This document shows, in pieces, positions 1-7,698 of a stretch of 64,000 bases of DNA. The stretch spans positions 62,001 to 126,000 of IMG/VR virus record IMGVR_UViG_3300020595_000009; one strand, 5' to 3'. The translations under genes and the position numbers were made by a program. The notes beneath the pieces were generated by a model, which was not told where the DNA came from, ran no database searches, and saw only the letters and a program-made list of their open reading frames with translations. The number at the start of each line of letters is the position of its first letter. Positions within the stretch are counted from its first letter, which is position 1. This DNA is from a virus.

Positions 1-47
1 TAACCTGATTGCGATAGCGCTGGGCCTCTAACTAATACCTTTTTCAT
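1..47 (-). CDS. Glycosyltransferase, N-terminal fragment at window edge
   Basis: Only the first 15 codons are inside the window. They read MKKVLVRGPALSQSG, an opening (VLVRGPALS.SG) that I associate with phage GT4-like glycosyltransferases. The ATG overlaps the TGA of the upstream glycosyltransferase as ATGA, and a GAGGAGG Shine-Dalgarno lies just before it, so the two are translationally coupled. The assignment rests on the short N-terminus and on the neighbour. Confidence 0.6.
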   Translation of the reverse strand, partial: MKKVLVRGPALSQSG

Positions 48-1306
48 ACTACCTCCTCAAATGTCCAAGTTGAATGATTTTTTCTGCTTTCCCAAGATCC
101 ATAACGATTATGAATGTCTTCTAGGAGTGTTGGCCACTTATCACAAAAGTCTTTAAAGTTATAGTTCTTTTGTACGTGTTCTCGACCAGCTTCACCAAGT
201 GCTTTTCGCTCTTCTTCGGGCATTTCCATAATCTTCGTGAGAGCCTCTATAAAGTCTTCCTTGTTGAGGCGGTCCTCGTAGATGTAAGGAATGTCTTGAG
301 AGCCTATGATGGCCTTTGAGGGCGGTTCTAGGCCTATTCCAAACCAGTTCTCACCATCAGTTACTTGTTCTTGGAGCCCACCGGTCATATTTACAATGAT
401 TGGGGTACCACAAGAAAGAGATTCAAGGGTTGCTAGGCCAAAACCTTCAGCATCTGAAATGTTGAGGGTACAATCGACCATGTTATAAATGTTCGCAAGA
501 ATCTGCGGTGGATACTTTTGCTTTGAAAAGAATACTTGGCCATCTTCGTGCATGTCAAGTTTCTTTGCAATTGCTTCTAGATCTTGACCGTTTGGATCTT
601 TTGGTTCTGTATGCATAATAAGAGTTGCCTTGTCCTTTCCAACTCTTTCCAAAAACTCTTTGAACCAAAATAGTAGGGTACCTGACTGCTTTCGTCGTGC
701 GTTTCGGTTGTTCCAAAAGAATACAAACTTTTCGTGGGACTCTCCTAGTTGTTCTTTCCTAAGATCTGATGTAGCTTCTGTTGGCATTGGCTTGAAGATG
801 TCGCCATCAACTGCGTGTGGAACATAATGAGATTCAACATCCGGCGCAACTTCTCGAACAATAGCATCTGTAACCTTTGAGATTGAACAGATAACATCAT
901 TTGAGTTATAAAACTTTTCATTATAATGGGGAGCTGGAAAGTTGTCCCATACGTGATAATAAACCATCGGCATTTGAGAACGGATCTCGTCTTCCATTTC
1001 CCAAAGCCACCCAAAGAAACGTGGATCTGTCATAAACCACAAAAGGTCCGGTCGATGATTTCTCATAATCGACCGGACCACATCAGGTGTTCCAAACCCG
1101 TCAATCGGGTAAATAACCCAATCATCGCCCCATTCCTCTGTTTTGATGGGGTCGTATTTTGGGTGTTTTATAGCACCACCAAGTGAAATAACTTGGTACT
1201 TTCCTGTTTTTAGAAGGGATTCTATTACATACTTTGTTTGAGTGCCAACACCAGACGGGGAAAGAGGCATGTCTGATATTGTTAGAATCTTAATCTTGTC
1301 TGTCAT
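44..1306 (-). CDS. GT4-family glycosyltransferase
   Basis: 420 residues. The N-terminal Rossmann segment has KILTISDMPLSPSGVGTQ, a nucleotide-sugar/acceptor loop. The C-terminal half carries SDAEGFGLATLESLSCGTPI near residue 287, the E-x7-E signature of retaining GT4 enzymes. It probably transfers a sugar to phage DNA, a virion protein or a host glycan; the acceptor is not evident. I start at the ATG at 1304-1306, which follows GAGG and begins just after the upstream stop at 1308. A longer frame to 1342 would overlap the nuclease gene and has no ribosome site. A sigma70-like promoter lies inside the end of the upstream gene. Together with the partial gene to its left and the phosphomannomutase at 4757-5476 it suggests a glycosylation module. 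Confidence 0.85.
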   Translation of the reverse strand: MTDKIKILTISDMPLSPSGVGTQTKYVIESLLKTGKYQVISLGGAIKHPKYDPIKTEEWGDDWVIYPIDGFGTPDVVRSIMRNHRPDLLWFMTDPRFFGWLWEMEDEIRSQMPMVYYHVWDNFPAPHYNEKFYNSNDVICSISKVTDAIVREVAPDVESHYVPHAVDGDIFKPMPTEATSDLRKEQLGESHEKFVFFWNNRNARRKQSGTLLFWFKEFLERVGKDKATLIMHTEPKDPNGQDLEAIAKKLDMHEDGQVFFSKQKYPPQILANIYNMVDCTLNISDAEGFGLATLESLSCGTPIIVNMTGGLQEQVTDGENWFGIGLEPPSKAIIGSQDIPYIYEDRLNKEDFIEALTKIMEMPEEERKALGEAGREHVQKNYNFKDFCDKWPTLLEDIHNRYGSWESRKNHSTWTFEEVV

Positions 1307-1307
1307 T

Positions 1308-2111
1308 TTACCTCGGGCAATGTTTTGTATGTTTGAATTCACAATAAGTGCAATTCATTCTATTCTTAAAGTATAACTGTTTGTGAATATTATAAACTGC
1401 TTTTTTCGTAAAGTCAAGAGCATTTTCAACTTTTTTTTGCCCTGAAGTGATTTTAAATATTTCTACCCTATTTTTCTTTGCTGTTCTTTTAAGAAGCGCA
1501 AAGTGACATTCAACGTCTTTTAGTGGGATGCCGTATTTCTTAGCATAAAAATACTTGTAAAGAACTAACTGGTAGTTCGTCATCTTGCTGCTTTTCTTTT
1601 CTGCTTTCCATCCCCAAGAACAAGTTTTGTAATCTAGAATGTGAATCTTACCATCTGAAGTCTTGATAATAAGATCGATAAAGCCTTTGAAAGAAAAGTT
1701 ATAATCAATGCCTAGATCTTCTTTACAGTCTTCATAAAGAGAGTATTCTACAGCAACTAACTCAAACTTGCCGAATTCGATGCGAAGAGCGGGTAAAATA
1801 AGCTCAACTAGGTCTTCACCTTGTGCTTTCATCTGCTCTACGAGCATTTCATCGTATTCTACACCATCCTTTTGGAGTTGGTTGATTTGTTTTGTAAAAT
1901 CTTTTTGGAAATAAGAAATAGGGTCTTCTACATTCTCCAAAAGCAACTGTTCCGCTGTGTTGTGCACAGCGGAACCAAAAGCGGTGTGGGCAGAGCCCTT
2001 GAAACCAGCAATGTCATCGACGTATACTAGCTTGTGATACCAAGGGCACTTATGCCAATTGGAAAGTTCGGAAAAAGAAATATGTGGTTTATGTAGCTTC
2101 GGCTCGGTCAT
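1308..2111 (-). CDS. PD-(D/E)XK nuclease, Cas4/RecB-like
   Basis: 267 residues. The pattern matches the PDDEXK_1 superfamily: SAVHNTAEQ (His near residue 50), GFIDLIIK (catalytic Asp), ILDYKT (D-x-K) and a following YQLVLY helix with the conserved Gln. A Cys in the N-terminal WHKCPW and three Cys in the C-terminal CTYCEFKHTKHC resemble the 4Fe-4S-binding cysteines of Cas4 and AddB-type exonucleases. Likely role: DNA end-processing in recombination or degradation of host DNA. Its start overlaps the end of the next gene by 23 nt, as in an operon. No cas genes or CRISPR arrays are nearby. Confidence 0.85.
   Translation of the reverse strand: MTEPKLHKPHISFSELSNWHKCPWYHKLVYVDDIAGFKGSAHTAFGSAVHNTAEQLLLENVEDPISYFQKDFTKQINQLQKDGVEYDEMLVEQMKAQGEDLVELILPALRIEFGKFELVAVEYSLYEDCKEDLGIDYNFSFKGFIDLIIKTSDGKIHILDYKTCSWGWKAEKKSSKMTNYQLVLYKYFYAKKYGIPLKDVECHFALLKRTAKKNRVEIFKITSGQKKVENALDFTKKAVYNIHKQLYFKNRMNCTYCEFKHTKHCPR
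1389..1417 (-). promoter_or_regulatory. Sigma70-like promoter inside nuclease gene
   Basis: On the minus strand TTGACT (1412-1417), a 17-nt spacer and TATAAT (1389-1394). It lies within the last 110 nt of the nuclease gene and reads into the glycosyltransferase genes, so those may be expressed independently of the upstream operon. Confidence 0.6.
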
Positions 2112-2739
2112 TTAGCTCCTTTATCTTGTTAAACGCCTCTGGTGAGATCTTAGCAGATGCGGAGGCGCTTGTCAAGTAAAAGTGCTCAAAAGCGTTGGCC
2201 CAGTATTCCCTGAGAGACGTCGCCCCATACGGAGAGGCGAAGAGGCCTGGAGTTAGGATGTGTAAGATGTCGTAGCCAACAGTTTGATAAAGAAACTCAT
2301 CCCATTCTGGATCATACTCAAACGGAACAGTTTTAAGGAACTTTTCTGGAATTCCTATTTGAGCTTGCTTTCCCATTAGGCCGATTAGCTTTAAGTATTT
2401 TTCTTTATACTCTTGTTGGATCTTGCCGTCGCCATAGATAAAGTCGGTGAAGCGCTCCTCAAGAGAGTGCGCAACCTCGTGAACAATGTCGTCAAGAAAG
2501 TCCTGCTCGGAAGACTGTTCAGGCAAGACGTAGATAGCACCGTCAGCATAGGCAGCATTTAGGTCTCTTTCTCTAAGATCCTCAAACTCACCAACATAAA
2601 TAACATCGATACCTTGCATTAGAAAATAACCCGGTAAGGTTTTTTCTAATTTTTCCAAGGCTTGTTTAAAATCAAACCTAGTCTTTCCTTGTATAAAAAC
2701 CTCGATTTGTCCGGCGTATAAAGTAAAAAAATTATTCAT
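2089..2739 (-). CDS. Putative zinc metallopeptidase (HEVAH)
   Basis: 216 residues. DDIVHEVAHSLEE contains an HExxH zinc motif near residue 87, with REYWANAFEHF downstream as a candidate third ligand. The N-terminal part (IDVIYVGEF..L) resembles the front of other phage HExxH proteins. Substrate unknown. ATG overlaps the upstream stop by 8 nt. One of three unrelated HExxH proteins in the window. Confidence 0.6.
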   Translation of the reverse strand: MNNFFTLYAGQIEVFIQGKTRFDFKQALEKLEKTLPGYFLMQGIDVIYVGEFEDLRERDLNAAYADGAIYVLPEQSSEQDFLDDIVHEVAHSLEERFTDFIYGDGKIQQEYKEKYLKLIGLMGKQAQIGIPEKFLKTVPFEYDPEWDEFLYQTVGYDILHILTPGLFASPYGATSLREYWANAFEHFYLTSASASAKISPEAFNKIKELNDRAEAT

Positions 2740-3118
2740 CGTCTTCTGCTTGAACGGTCTCTTGAGAATTCGTATAACACCGAAGTGTTTTCTTCCATTC
2801 TAGGTACTCCTCTACACTGAGATCCTGTGCCTCTTCGTATGGAGTTGATGCTGCGACTGCTTCACCCACTTCAGCCAGATCGTCTGCGGCTTGTTCATAG
2901 CCACGAATAAAGTTTTCCTCAGCAAGAGCAAAAACAAGCTCTGGGAAGTGTGAAGCCAGGACATCAATAACCATCTCAACCGTAACATTGCCGGTTTCCG
3001 GTTGAAGCTCTTTTCCAACATAATCAACAACAAAAGTTTTTAGTTCGTTGTCGACTTGTACAACCTCATCAAGATCAGGGTTGCGCATTGCTTCTTCCAT
3101 TGTTTTTATCTTTTCCAT
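2732..3118 (-). CDS. Acidic hypothetical protein
   Basis: 128 residues, acidic, no recognised domain. The middle (VTVEMVIDVLASHFPELVFALAEENFIRGYEQA) is a helical stretch with the look of a conserved phage protein. It lies between phoH and the metallopeptidase gene and is probably cotranscribed with both. Confidence 0.7.
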   Translation of the reverse strand: MEKIKTMEEAMRNPDLDEVVQVDNELKTFVVDYVGKELQPETGNVTVEMVIDVLASHFPELVFALAEENFIRGYEQAADDLAEVGEAVAASTPYEEAQDLSVEEYLEWKKTLRCYTNSQETVQAEDDE

Positions 3119-3129
3119 TTTTTTACCTC

Positions 3130-4440
3130 TTATAAGATCTTGGATGCTAGAGTAGCAATCTTGGATCGCTCACCTCTAACAAGTGTGACGTGGCCGGAGA
3201 TTTCGTACTCCTTGAACTTCTCAACTGCGTAAGCAAGTCCGTTTGATGTCTCGTCAGTATAGTCATTATCGATTTGCTCAATGTCTCCGGTGAGAACAAT
3301 CTTTGTATTATTTCCAACACGTGTAATAATAGTTTTTATTTCATGCATTGTCAAGTTTTGTGCTTCATCAATAATAATGTAAGCGTTGTTTATTGAGCGA
3401 CCACGAATGTAAGTAAGTGCTTCAATCTCAATAATTCCTCGCTCTTGGAACATCTTAAAGTTTTCCTTGCCGGAGAGCAGGGTTTCTAAGTTGTCCTGAA
3501 CGGGTGCTAGCCAGGGAAGCATTTTCTCTTCTAGCGTGCCTGGAAGGAAGCCAATGTCCTTGCCCATAGGAGTTACGGGGCGTGATACAATAAGTTTGTC
3601 GTATTCTTCCTTTTCCAGTACCAACTCCAAGCCGGCAGCGATTGCGGTCAAAGTTTTGCCAGTTCCCGCTTTTCCGATAAGGCTTACCAAACTAATACTA
3701 TCATCTAAAAGTAAATTTATAGCAAATGCCTGCTCTTTGTTTCTTGGAGACAGGGCGCTAAATACCTTTACACGCTCACCTGAACGAACTTTTCGCAAAG
3801 GTGATGACGGCCTAATGTATCTTGCTAGCGCAGTCTTTTTATCATTAGCATTGGAAACCAACATCAAGAACTGATTTGGGTAATAAGCTTCATCTACAAA
3901 GATTTCTTCACCGGCATAAAACCGATCAACAACTTCATCATCAACCAAAACCGATGAGAAGCCTGTGTAAAGCTCGCTTGTGTCTTTTACGACCTTTGAG
4001 CGAATATAGTCTTCACACAGGAGACCAAGGGAGTCACATTTGACTCGCATGTTGATGTCTCTGGAAACCATAACATGCTTTCTTCGTGGGTTGGCGGCTC
4101 GCTCTTGGAAGGCGCAGCAAATGATCTCATTGTCTGGATCTTTTAATTGAATGTCCGGACAGTCTGCTAGATTTTCAGGATCTAACTGAACTGCTTTTAA
4201 AATTCCTAAACCTTTTCCTAAGCGAACTCCTTTATAAAGAGATCCTTTTTCTCGCAAACTGTCTAAAATGCGGATTGTTTCTCTGGCATTTCTACCAACT
4301 CCATCTTGCCTTTTCTTGTGTTTGTCTAACTCTTCTAGGACCTTGAAGGGTAATAAAATATCGTTATTCTCAAACGCATAAAGCGAATCCGGATGTGTCA
4401 AAGGTACATTCGTATCTAGAACATAAGTTTTTTTTGCCAT
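3130..4440 (-). CDS. phoH: PhoH2-type PIN-domain/ATPase protein
   Basis: 436 residues. The N-terminus (YVLDTNVPLTHPDSL) is a PIN ribonuclease domain with conserved Asp residues (also DGVGRNARETIR and VSRDINMR). The C-terminus has Walker A IGKAGTGKT near residue 260, Walker B AYIIIDEAQNLT and GDIEQID. This PIN-PhoH order is that of PhoH2 proteins, which unwind and cleave RNA. PhoH-type genes are common in marine phages. Shine-Dalgarno AAAGGAG precedes the ATG. A CTATTTAAA late-type motif sits only 20 nt upstream, so a promoter role there is doubtful. Confidence 0.92.
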   Translation of the reverse strand: MAKKTYVLDTNVPLTHPDSLYAFENNDILLPFKVLEELDKHKKRQDGVGRNARETIRILDSLREKGSLYKGVRLGKGLGILKAVQLDPENLADCPDIQLKDPDNEIICCAFQERAANPRRKHVMVSRDINMRVKCDSLGLLCEDYIRSKVVKDTSELYTGFSSVLVDDEVVDRFYAGEEIFVDEAYYPNQFLMLVSNANDKKTALARYIRPSSPLRKVRSGERVKVFSALSPRNKEQAFAINLLLDDSISLVSLIGKAGTGKTLTAIAAGLELVLEKEEYDKLIVSRPVTPMGKDIGFLPGTLEEKMLPWLAPVQDNLETLLSGKENFKMFQERGIIEIEALTYIRGRSINNAYIIIDEAQNLTMHEIKTIITRVGNNTKIVLTGDIEQIDNDYTDETSNGLAYAVEKFKEYEISGHVTLVRGERSKIATLASKIL

Positions 4441-4469
4441 GTGGTTTATCTCCTTTCTTTAAATAGTGT

Positions 4470-4664
4470 TTAGATCGATTCCATGGCCTTTCTATAACAT
4501 TTTGGGAGAACCGAGAAACTAGTAAAAACAACCTTTCTTTTTGTTGTTCCAAAGTTAGTTTTCGTTGTGAGAATAAAGTTTAAGCATTTTTCTGAGGAGG
4601 TTGCTTCGTCAAACTCGATATTGATATTTCTAGCAAAGCTAGGGTCTAATTTTTCATCATACAT
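4470..4664 (-). CDS. Small hypothetical protein
   Basis: 64 residues starting MYDEKLDPSF at the ATG 4662-4664, after GAAGGA. A longer reading frame runs through the tRNA-Asn gene and is not credible. It may form a small beta-rich domain (CLNFILTTKTNF..KRKVVFTSF). Function unknown; lies between phoH and the tRNA. Confidence 0.6.
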   Translation of the reverse strand: MYDEKLDPSFARNINIEFDEATSSEKCLNFILTTKTNFGTTKRKVVFTSFSVLPKCYRKAMESI

Positions 4665-4693
4665 AATTTTTTCCTTCTGTGTTTCGCTACCAG

Positions 4694-4766
4694 CTCTGAC
4701 ACTTGGACTCGAACCAAGGACAAGCGGATTAACAGTCCGCTGCTCTACCAACTGAGCTATGCCAGA
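4694..4766 (-). tRNA. tRNA-Asn (GTT)
   Basis: Full cloverleaf on the minus strand: acceptor TCTGGCA/TGTCAGA with one G-U pair, D-arm AGCTCAGTTGGTAGAGC, anticodon loop CTGTTAA (GTT) and T-loop GGTTCGAGTCC. 73 nt; CCA is not encoded. The phosphomannomutase gene ends inside its first 10 nt, so the CDS uses a TAG from the tRNA body. Confidence 0.95.
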
Positions 4767-5476
4767 ATATTTAAAATACTTATTGTCTCTTCCCATCCTT
4801 CTGTCTGAACGGAAACTCCTAATCTATTATCAATAATCTTTTTAGAAAGAGCATAATCATTTCCACCAGGGCGAGTTCTATCTCCAACAAAAGCCAACCT
4901 TGTATCTGGGTGAAGCTCTAAGACCTCTTCAGCAACCTGAGACTTATCTTGACCTGGGTTGTTTAGGTCTAGTGAAATCTCTCCACCGGCAACAGCAGAT
5001 ACTCCTGGGAATGTTTGTTCTATCTTCTTTATTAAGCCTAACCTTTCACCGGACATTTTATCCCAAGCATGGTATTCTTTTCGTTCCTGCAGTGTCGCAT
5101 TTCGGCCAACAATAGAAAAGTTCCACATTCCAATTCTTTTTTCTATGTGGTTTCCAGTCTTAAAAGGATAGTCAGAAGATCTAAGTTGGGATCTGAGAAA
5201 CCCTTCAAAGCCAAGTGGTGGTCTAAAGTCTCTTTGATAAACTTTTTTATTGTTCTTGTAAAAGGCATTTCCCATACAAGCAAAAATACCCCCGGACAAG
5301 TTGAGAATGTCCGGGGGCAACTGCTCTTCTATTTTTTCTAGATCTGAACCTGAGCATAAATAAAATGTATGCTCCTTTGCCCAACTCTCAAAGAAAGTTA
5401 GGAACTCTTTTGTTGCGGGCTGTCTTGCCGGGGTTAGAGTTCCATCAACATCAAATATATATACTTTTTCAGTCAT
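4757..5476 (-). CDS. Eukaryote-type phosphomannomutase (HAD)
   Basis: 239 residues, close to the length of eukaryotic PMM1/PMM2. Visible signatures in order: FDVDGTLTPARQ (HAD nucleophile and acid), a cap domain with KRIGMWNFSIVGRNA, GGEISLDLNNPGQDKSQ and FVGDRTRPGGNDYAL. These match the sugar-phosphate-binding and metal-binding loops of alpha-PMM rather than the larger bacterial ManB/CpsG type. Predicted reaction: mannose-6-phosphate to mannose-1-phosphate, supplying GDP-sugars, which fits the nearby glycosyltransferases. A sugar phosphatase of the same fold is the alternative. It overlaps its neighbours at both ends (8 nt upstream, 10 nt into tRNA-Asn). Confidence 0.82.
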   Translation of the reverse strand: MTEKVYIFDVDGTLTPARQPATKEFLTFFESWAKEHTFYLCSGSDLEKIEEQLPPDILNLSGGIFACMGNAFYKNNKKVYQRDFRPPLGFEGFLRSQLRSSDYPFKTGNHIEKRIGMWNFSIVGRNATLQERKEYHAWDKMSGERLGLIKKIEQTFPGVSAVAGGEISLDLNNPGQDKSQVAEEVLELHPDTRLAFVGDRTRPGGNDYALSKKIIDNRLGVSVQTEGWEETISILNILA

Positions 5477-6170
5477 TTGAGCATTCTAGTGAGAACTCTT
5501 GTTTCTCTCCGGAGTTTAGTTTGATTGTAACATCACGCTTCTCAAACCAAGTTCTTCCGATGCGACTGTCGGCGGCGTCCTCTAATGTTGCTCTGAGTTC
5601 TCCAACGGTTGTAGTAATAACGGTGGAAATAGAAACTTCGGCACTCTCACGATCAGTCATCTCGGTTGTTTTCTCAAACGCATCGTAGATAGCACTTGGC
5701 TTAGCATCAATTAGCGTATCAAAGTAATCAACAATAGCATCAGACATTGTGCGGCCTCTATCTTCCCTTAGAGCGGCATTAACATTTTCTCCGTTCATCT
5801 CTTTCCCATCTAGAAGTTTCTCAAGGGGCGCAGTAATTACTCTGGTTGAAAGTTCTTCCTCTAAGTTTAGGAGGGTCTTGAAAACATCCCAATCAAAATA
5901 GAAGCCGCCGATCAAAGCCACTCCGGTACCATAAAGATCTAGATAAGTTTCTCCCTCAAGGCAAAGGTTATTGTTTCTAATAACTTCCCGATCTGTGAGA
6001 AGTTGATGTACATCGTCCAAAAGACCGGTCTCTTCAATTGCCAGATCTACAAAGTCATCATCAACGTGGATGCCATAGTAAGTTCCTTCAATAGTGATAG
6101 AGACTTGGTTTTCATCGTCGGCATCTAAGTTATCAAAAAAGTTTGTCCAGTTTTTTGTTGTTGTATTCAT
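5469..6170 (-). CDS. Hypothetical protein
   Basis: 233 residues, acidic, no recognised motif. N-terminal half beta-rich (VSITIEGTYYGIHVDDDFVDLAIEE), C-terminal half helical, ending in a short strand-rich tail (RTWFEKRDVTIKLNSGEKQEF). Good Shine-Dalgarno (AAGGAGAAAA). Operonic with the phosphomannomutase gene. Confidence 0.75.
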   Translation of the reverse strand: MNTTTKNWTNFFDNLDADDENQVSITIEGTYYGIHVDDDFVDLAIEETGLLDDVHQLLTDREVIRNNNLCLEGETYLDLYGTGVALIGGFYFDWDVFKTLLNLEEELSTRVITAPLEKLLDGKEMNGENVNAALREDRGRTMSDAIVDYFDTLIDAKPSAIYDAFEKTTEMTDRESAEVSISTVITTTVGELRATLEDAADSRIGRTWFEKRDVTIKLNSGEKQEFSLECSND

Positions 6171-6190
6171 TTTTCTCCTTATTTTAATAG

Positions 6191-6496
6191 TTAACCATGT
6201 ACGGTCGGATGTTTAAAGAACCAACTTACTTCAAGCTCACAGCCAGTTCGCCAGCCATTTTCATCACAGCCGGTAAGGCGAACATGGGTTTTATATCCAA
6301 GAAGTTTTAGCTCCAATACAACGTAAGAGAGAAGAAGCTCCAGTTCGGTGCCATTCTTGATGTTAAACGTTTTAAAACCACGTGAGTTTCCAGTCTTGAC
6401 TTCTGATTGTATATCTTCAATAATTTGACTTATTACCGCTAAGATTCTCGGCTGTAACGTTCTAATTTGTAGATCTTTCATTTCCTTTGCATTCAT
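6191..6496 (-). CDS. Hypothetical protein
   Basis: 101 residues preceded by AAGGAGAAAA. An N-terminal helix is followed by strands (HVRLTGCDENGWRTGCELEVSW). No recognised family. Lies between the CAU tRNA and the 233-residue protein. Confidence 0.7.
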   Translation of the reverse strand: MNAKEMKDLQIRTLQPRILAVISQIIEDIQSEVKTGNSRGFKTFNIKNGTELELLLSYVVLELKLLGYKTHVRLTGCDENGWRTGCELEVSWFFKHPTVHG

Positions 6497-6512
6497 TTTT
6501 CTCCTTATTTAG

Positions 6513-6587
6513 TAGACCCACCAGGACTTGAACCTGGAACCAATCGTTTATGAGACGACTACTCTAAACCAATTGAGCTATAGGTCC
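6513..6587 (-). tRNA. tRNA with CAT anticodon, probable tRNA-Ile2
   Basis: 75 nt: acceptor GGACCTA/TGGGTCT, D-arm GCTC..GAGT, anticodon stem GTCGT/ACGAT with loop CTCATAA, T-arm CCAGG TTCAAGT CCTGG, discriminator A. A CAT anticodon can be initiator Met, elongator Met or Ile (C34 changed to lysidine). There is no three-G-C anticodon stem, so it is not initiator. C4-G69 and C5-G68 are present; I recall these pairs as TilS recognition elements in E. coli tRNA-Ile2. The next gene upstream on the same strand is tilS, which supports Ile2 reading AUA. Confidence 0.8.
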
Positions 6588-6589
6588 TT

Positions 6590-6650
6590 ATACGGTTTTT
6601 ACAGACTGTTCAGGAGGGACGGTGACATTGTCTGAAGGGAACCGTAAACC
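6590..6650 (-). other. Nested hairpin between tilS and tRNA
   Basis: The 63-nt spacer can fold: outer stem TACGGTT/AACCGTA and inner stem CAGAC/GTCTG. It may be a processing signal separating the tilS mRNA from the tRNA. No T-run follows, so it is not a typical terminator. Confidence 0.4.
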
Positions 6651-7262
6651 TTATAACTCATTGTATAAGCTTTTTACTTTTTTTGCAACAACTTTTTGTA
6701 TGCCTGGGTTGATTTTCTTAATCTCTGGAATAATAACGTTTCGGATTCTGTTTCTTGCGAAAGCATTATCATTATTAGATTTATCCTCAATCCAAGGCAT
6801 TTCTTTTTTATCACACCATTTGATCAACTTTTCTTTTTTTGTCAAAAGGAAAGGACGTATAACATTACCCCTCCTGTATGGTGTGATTTTTGCTTTTCCG
6901 TGTAATGAAGAAAAAACATAAAACTCAACAACATCATCCAAGTGGTGACCTGTGATGATTGGCTTGTCGCTAAATTCATCAAAGAATTTATATCTTTGAT
7001 CTCGCCAGAATTCCTCTTGAGAGGCCCCAGGAGGCTTCACAGCGCCAAGGAAGCCGGTGTGGAGGGTAAGGGTGCGGTTTTCACAGAAACGTCTTAGAAA
7101 GGCTTCTGCTTCGTTTGACGTTGGGGTGTTGTGATTAAAGAAAAGCACCTCAACGTCATTTGATGGGTTATTTGAGACAAAACTCAAGGCCGCCATAGAG
7201 TCAACGCCGCCGGAACAGGCAACATAAGATACTCTTGGGATGTTTCCAAGTAGTTGAATCAT
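6651..7262 (-). CDS. tilS: tRNA(Ile)-lysidine synthetase, catalytic core only
   Basis: 203 residues. ACSGGVDSMAAL near residue 15 is the PP-loop ATP pyrophosphatase motif; FFNHNTP, GHHLDDVVEFYVFSSLHG and WIEDKSNNDNAFARNRIRN are TilS signatures. TilS adenylates C34 of tRNA-Ile2(CAU) and replaces it with lysine, switching the anticodon from AUG to AUA reading. E. coli TilS is about 430 residues; this protein ends right after the N-terminal domain, lacking the C-terminal tRNA-binding domains. The CAU tRNA lies directly downstream. The ATG sits 6 nt after a perfect -10 box, so the mRNA should be leaderless. Confidence 0.9.
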   Translation of the reverse strand: MIQLLGNIPRVSYVACSGGVDSMAALSFVSNNPSNDVEVLFFNHNTPTSNEAEAFLRRFCENRTLTLHTGFLGAVKPPGASQEEFWRDQRYKFFDEFSDKPIITGHHLDDVVEFYVFSSLHGKAKITPYRRGNVIRPFLLTKKEKLIKWCDKKEMPWIEDKSNNDNAFARNRIRNVIIPEIKKINPGIQKVVAKKVKSLYNEL

Positions 7263-7268
7263 ACAAGC

Positions 7269-7297
7269 ATTATAAATTACTTGTATGAAAAAGTCAA
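7269..7297 (-). promoter_or_regulatory. Sigma70-like promoter of tilS
   Basis: Minus strand TTGACT (7292-7297), 17 nt, TATAAT (7269-7274). The expected transcription start coincides with the tilS ATG at 7262. It would transcribe tilS and the downstream tRNA. Confidence 0.75.
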
Positions 7298-7365
7298 TAA
7301 ATTATTTTTTCAAGCTAGCGCAGATATCGAAAGAAGAAAAGAGCCAATAATAAAACTTACTGCTC

Positions 7366-7695
7366 CTATATAACTCCAGCTGCGTGTAGGCTTACCGTTA
7401 CTATGTTCCATATTACTGTTGCTCCGTAGACCGTGATCAAGAAATACCATACCCATTTTTTCGAAAGTTTATCTTTTTTAACCCAACGATTATATTCAAC
7501 CAACAAGGCGTGCTGCATAACAAAGATTTTAAACATAGCAAAGGAGATTACTGAATTCTCTAAAAAGTATCCCATTATCGGATTAACTTCTTCGGCAAAG
7601 CCTCCTTCTACAGCAAAGATTGTTATGCATAGATCTAAAAGGTTTAAAATAACTAGTGTTTTTAGATATTTATCATGTGGGTGTTTTTCAATCAT
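7366..7695 (-). CDS. Small integral membrane protein
   Basis: 109 residues with about three hydrophobic segments: LVILNLLDLCITIFAV, SVISFAMFKIFVMQHALL and WVWYFLITVYGATVIWNIV. The arrangement is like DUF5658-type membrane proteins. Its ATG abuts the 3' end of the tmRNA gene, so it may be transcribed with it. Function unknown. Confidence 0.7.
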   Translation of the reverse strand: MIEKHPHDKYLKTLVILNLLDLCITIFAVEGGFAEEVNPIMGYFLENSVISFAMFKIFVMQHALLVEYNRWVKKDKLSKKWVWYFLITVYGATVIWNIVTVSLHAAGVI

Positions 7696-7698
7696 TAG

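Noticed and set aside
1307-1342. Longer start for the glycosyltransferase (ATG at 1342)
   Set aside because: It overlaps the nuclease gene and lacks a ribosome site; the ATG at 1306 has GAGG.
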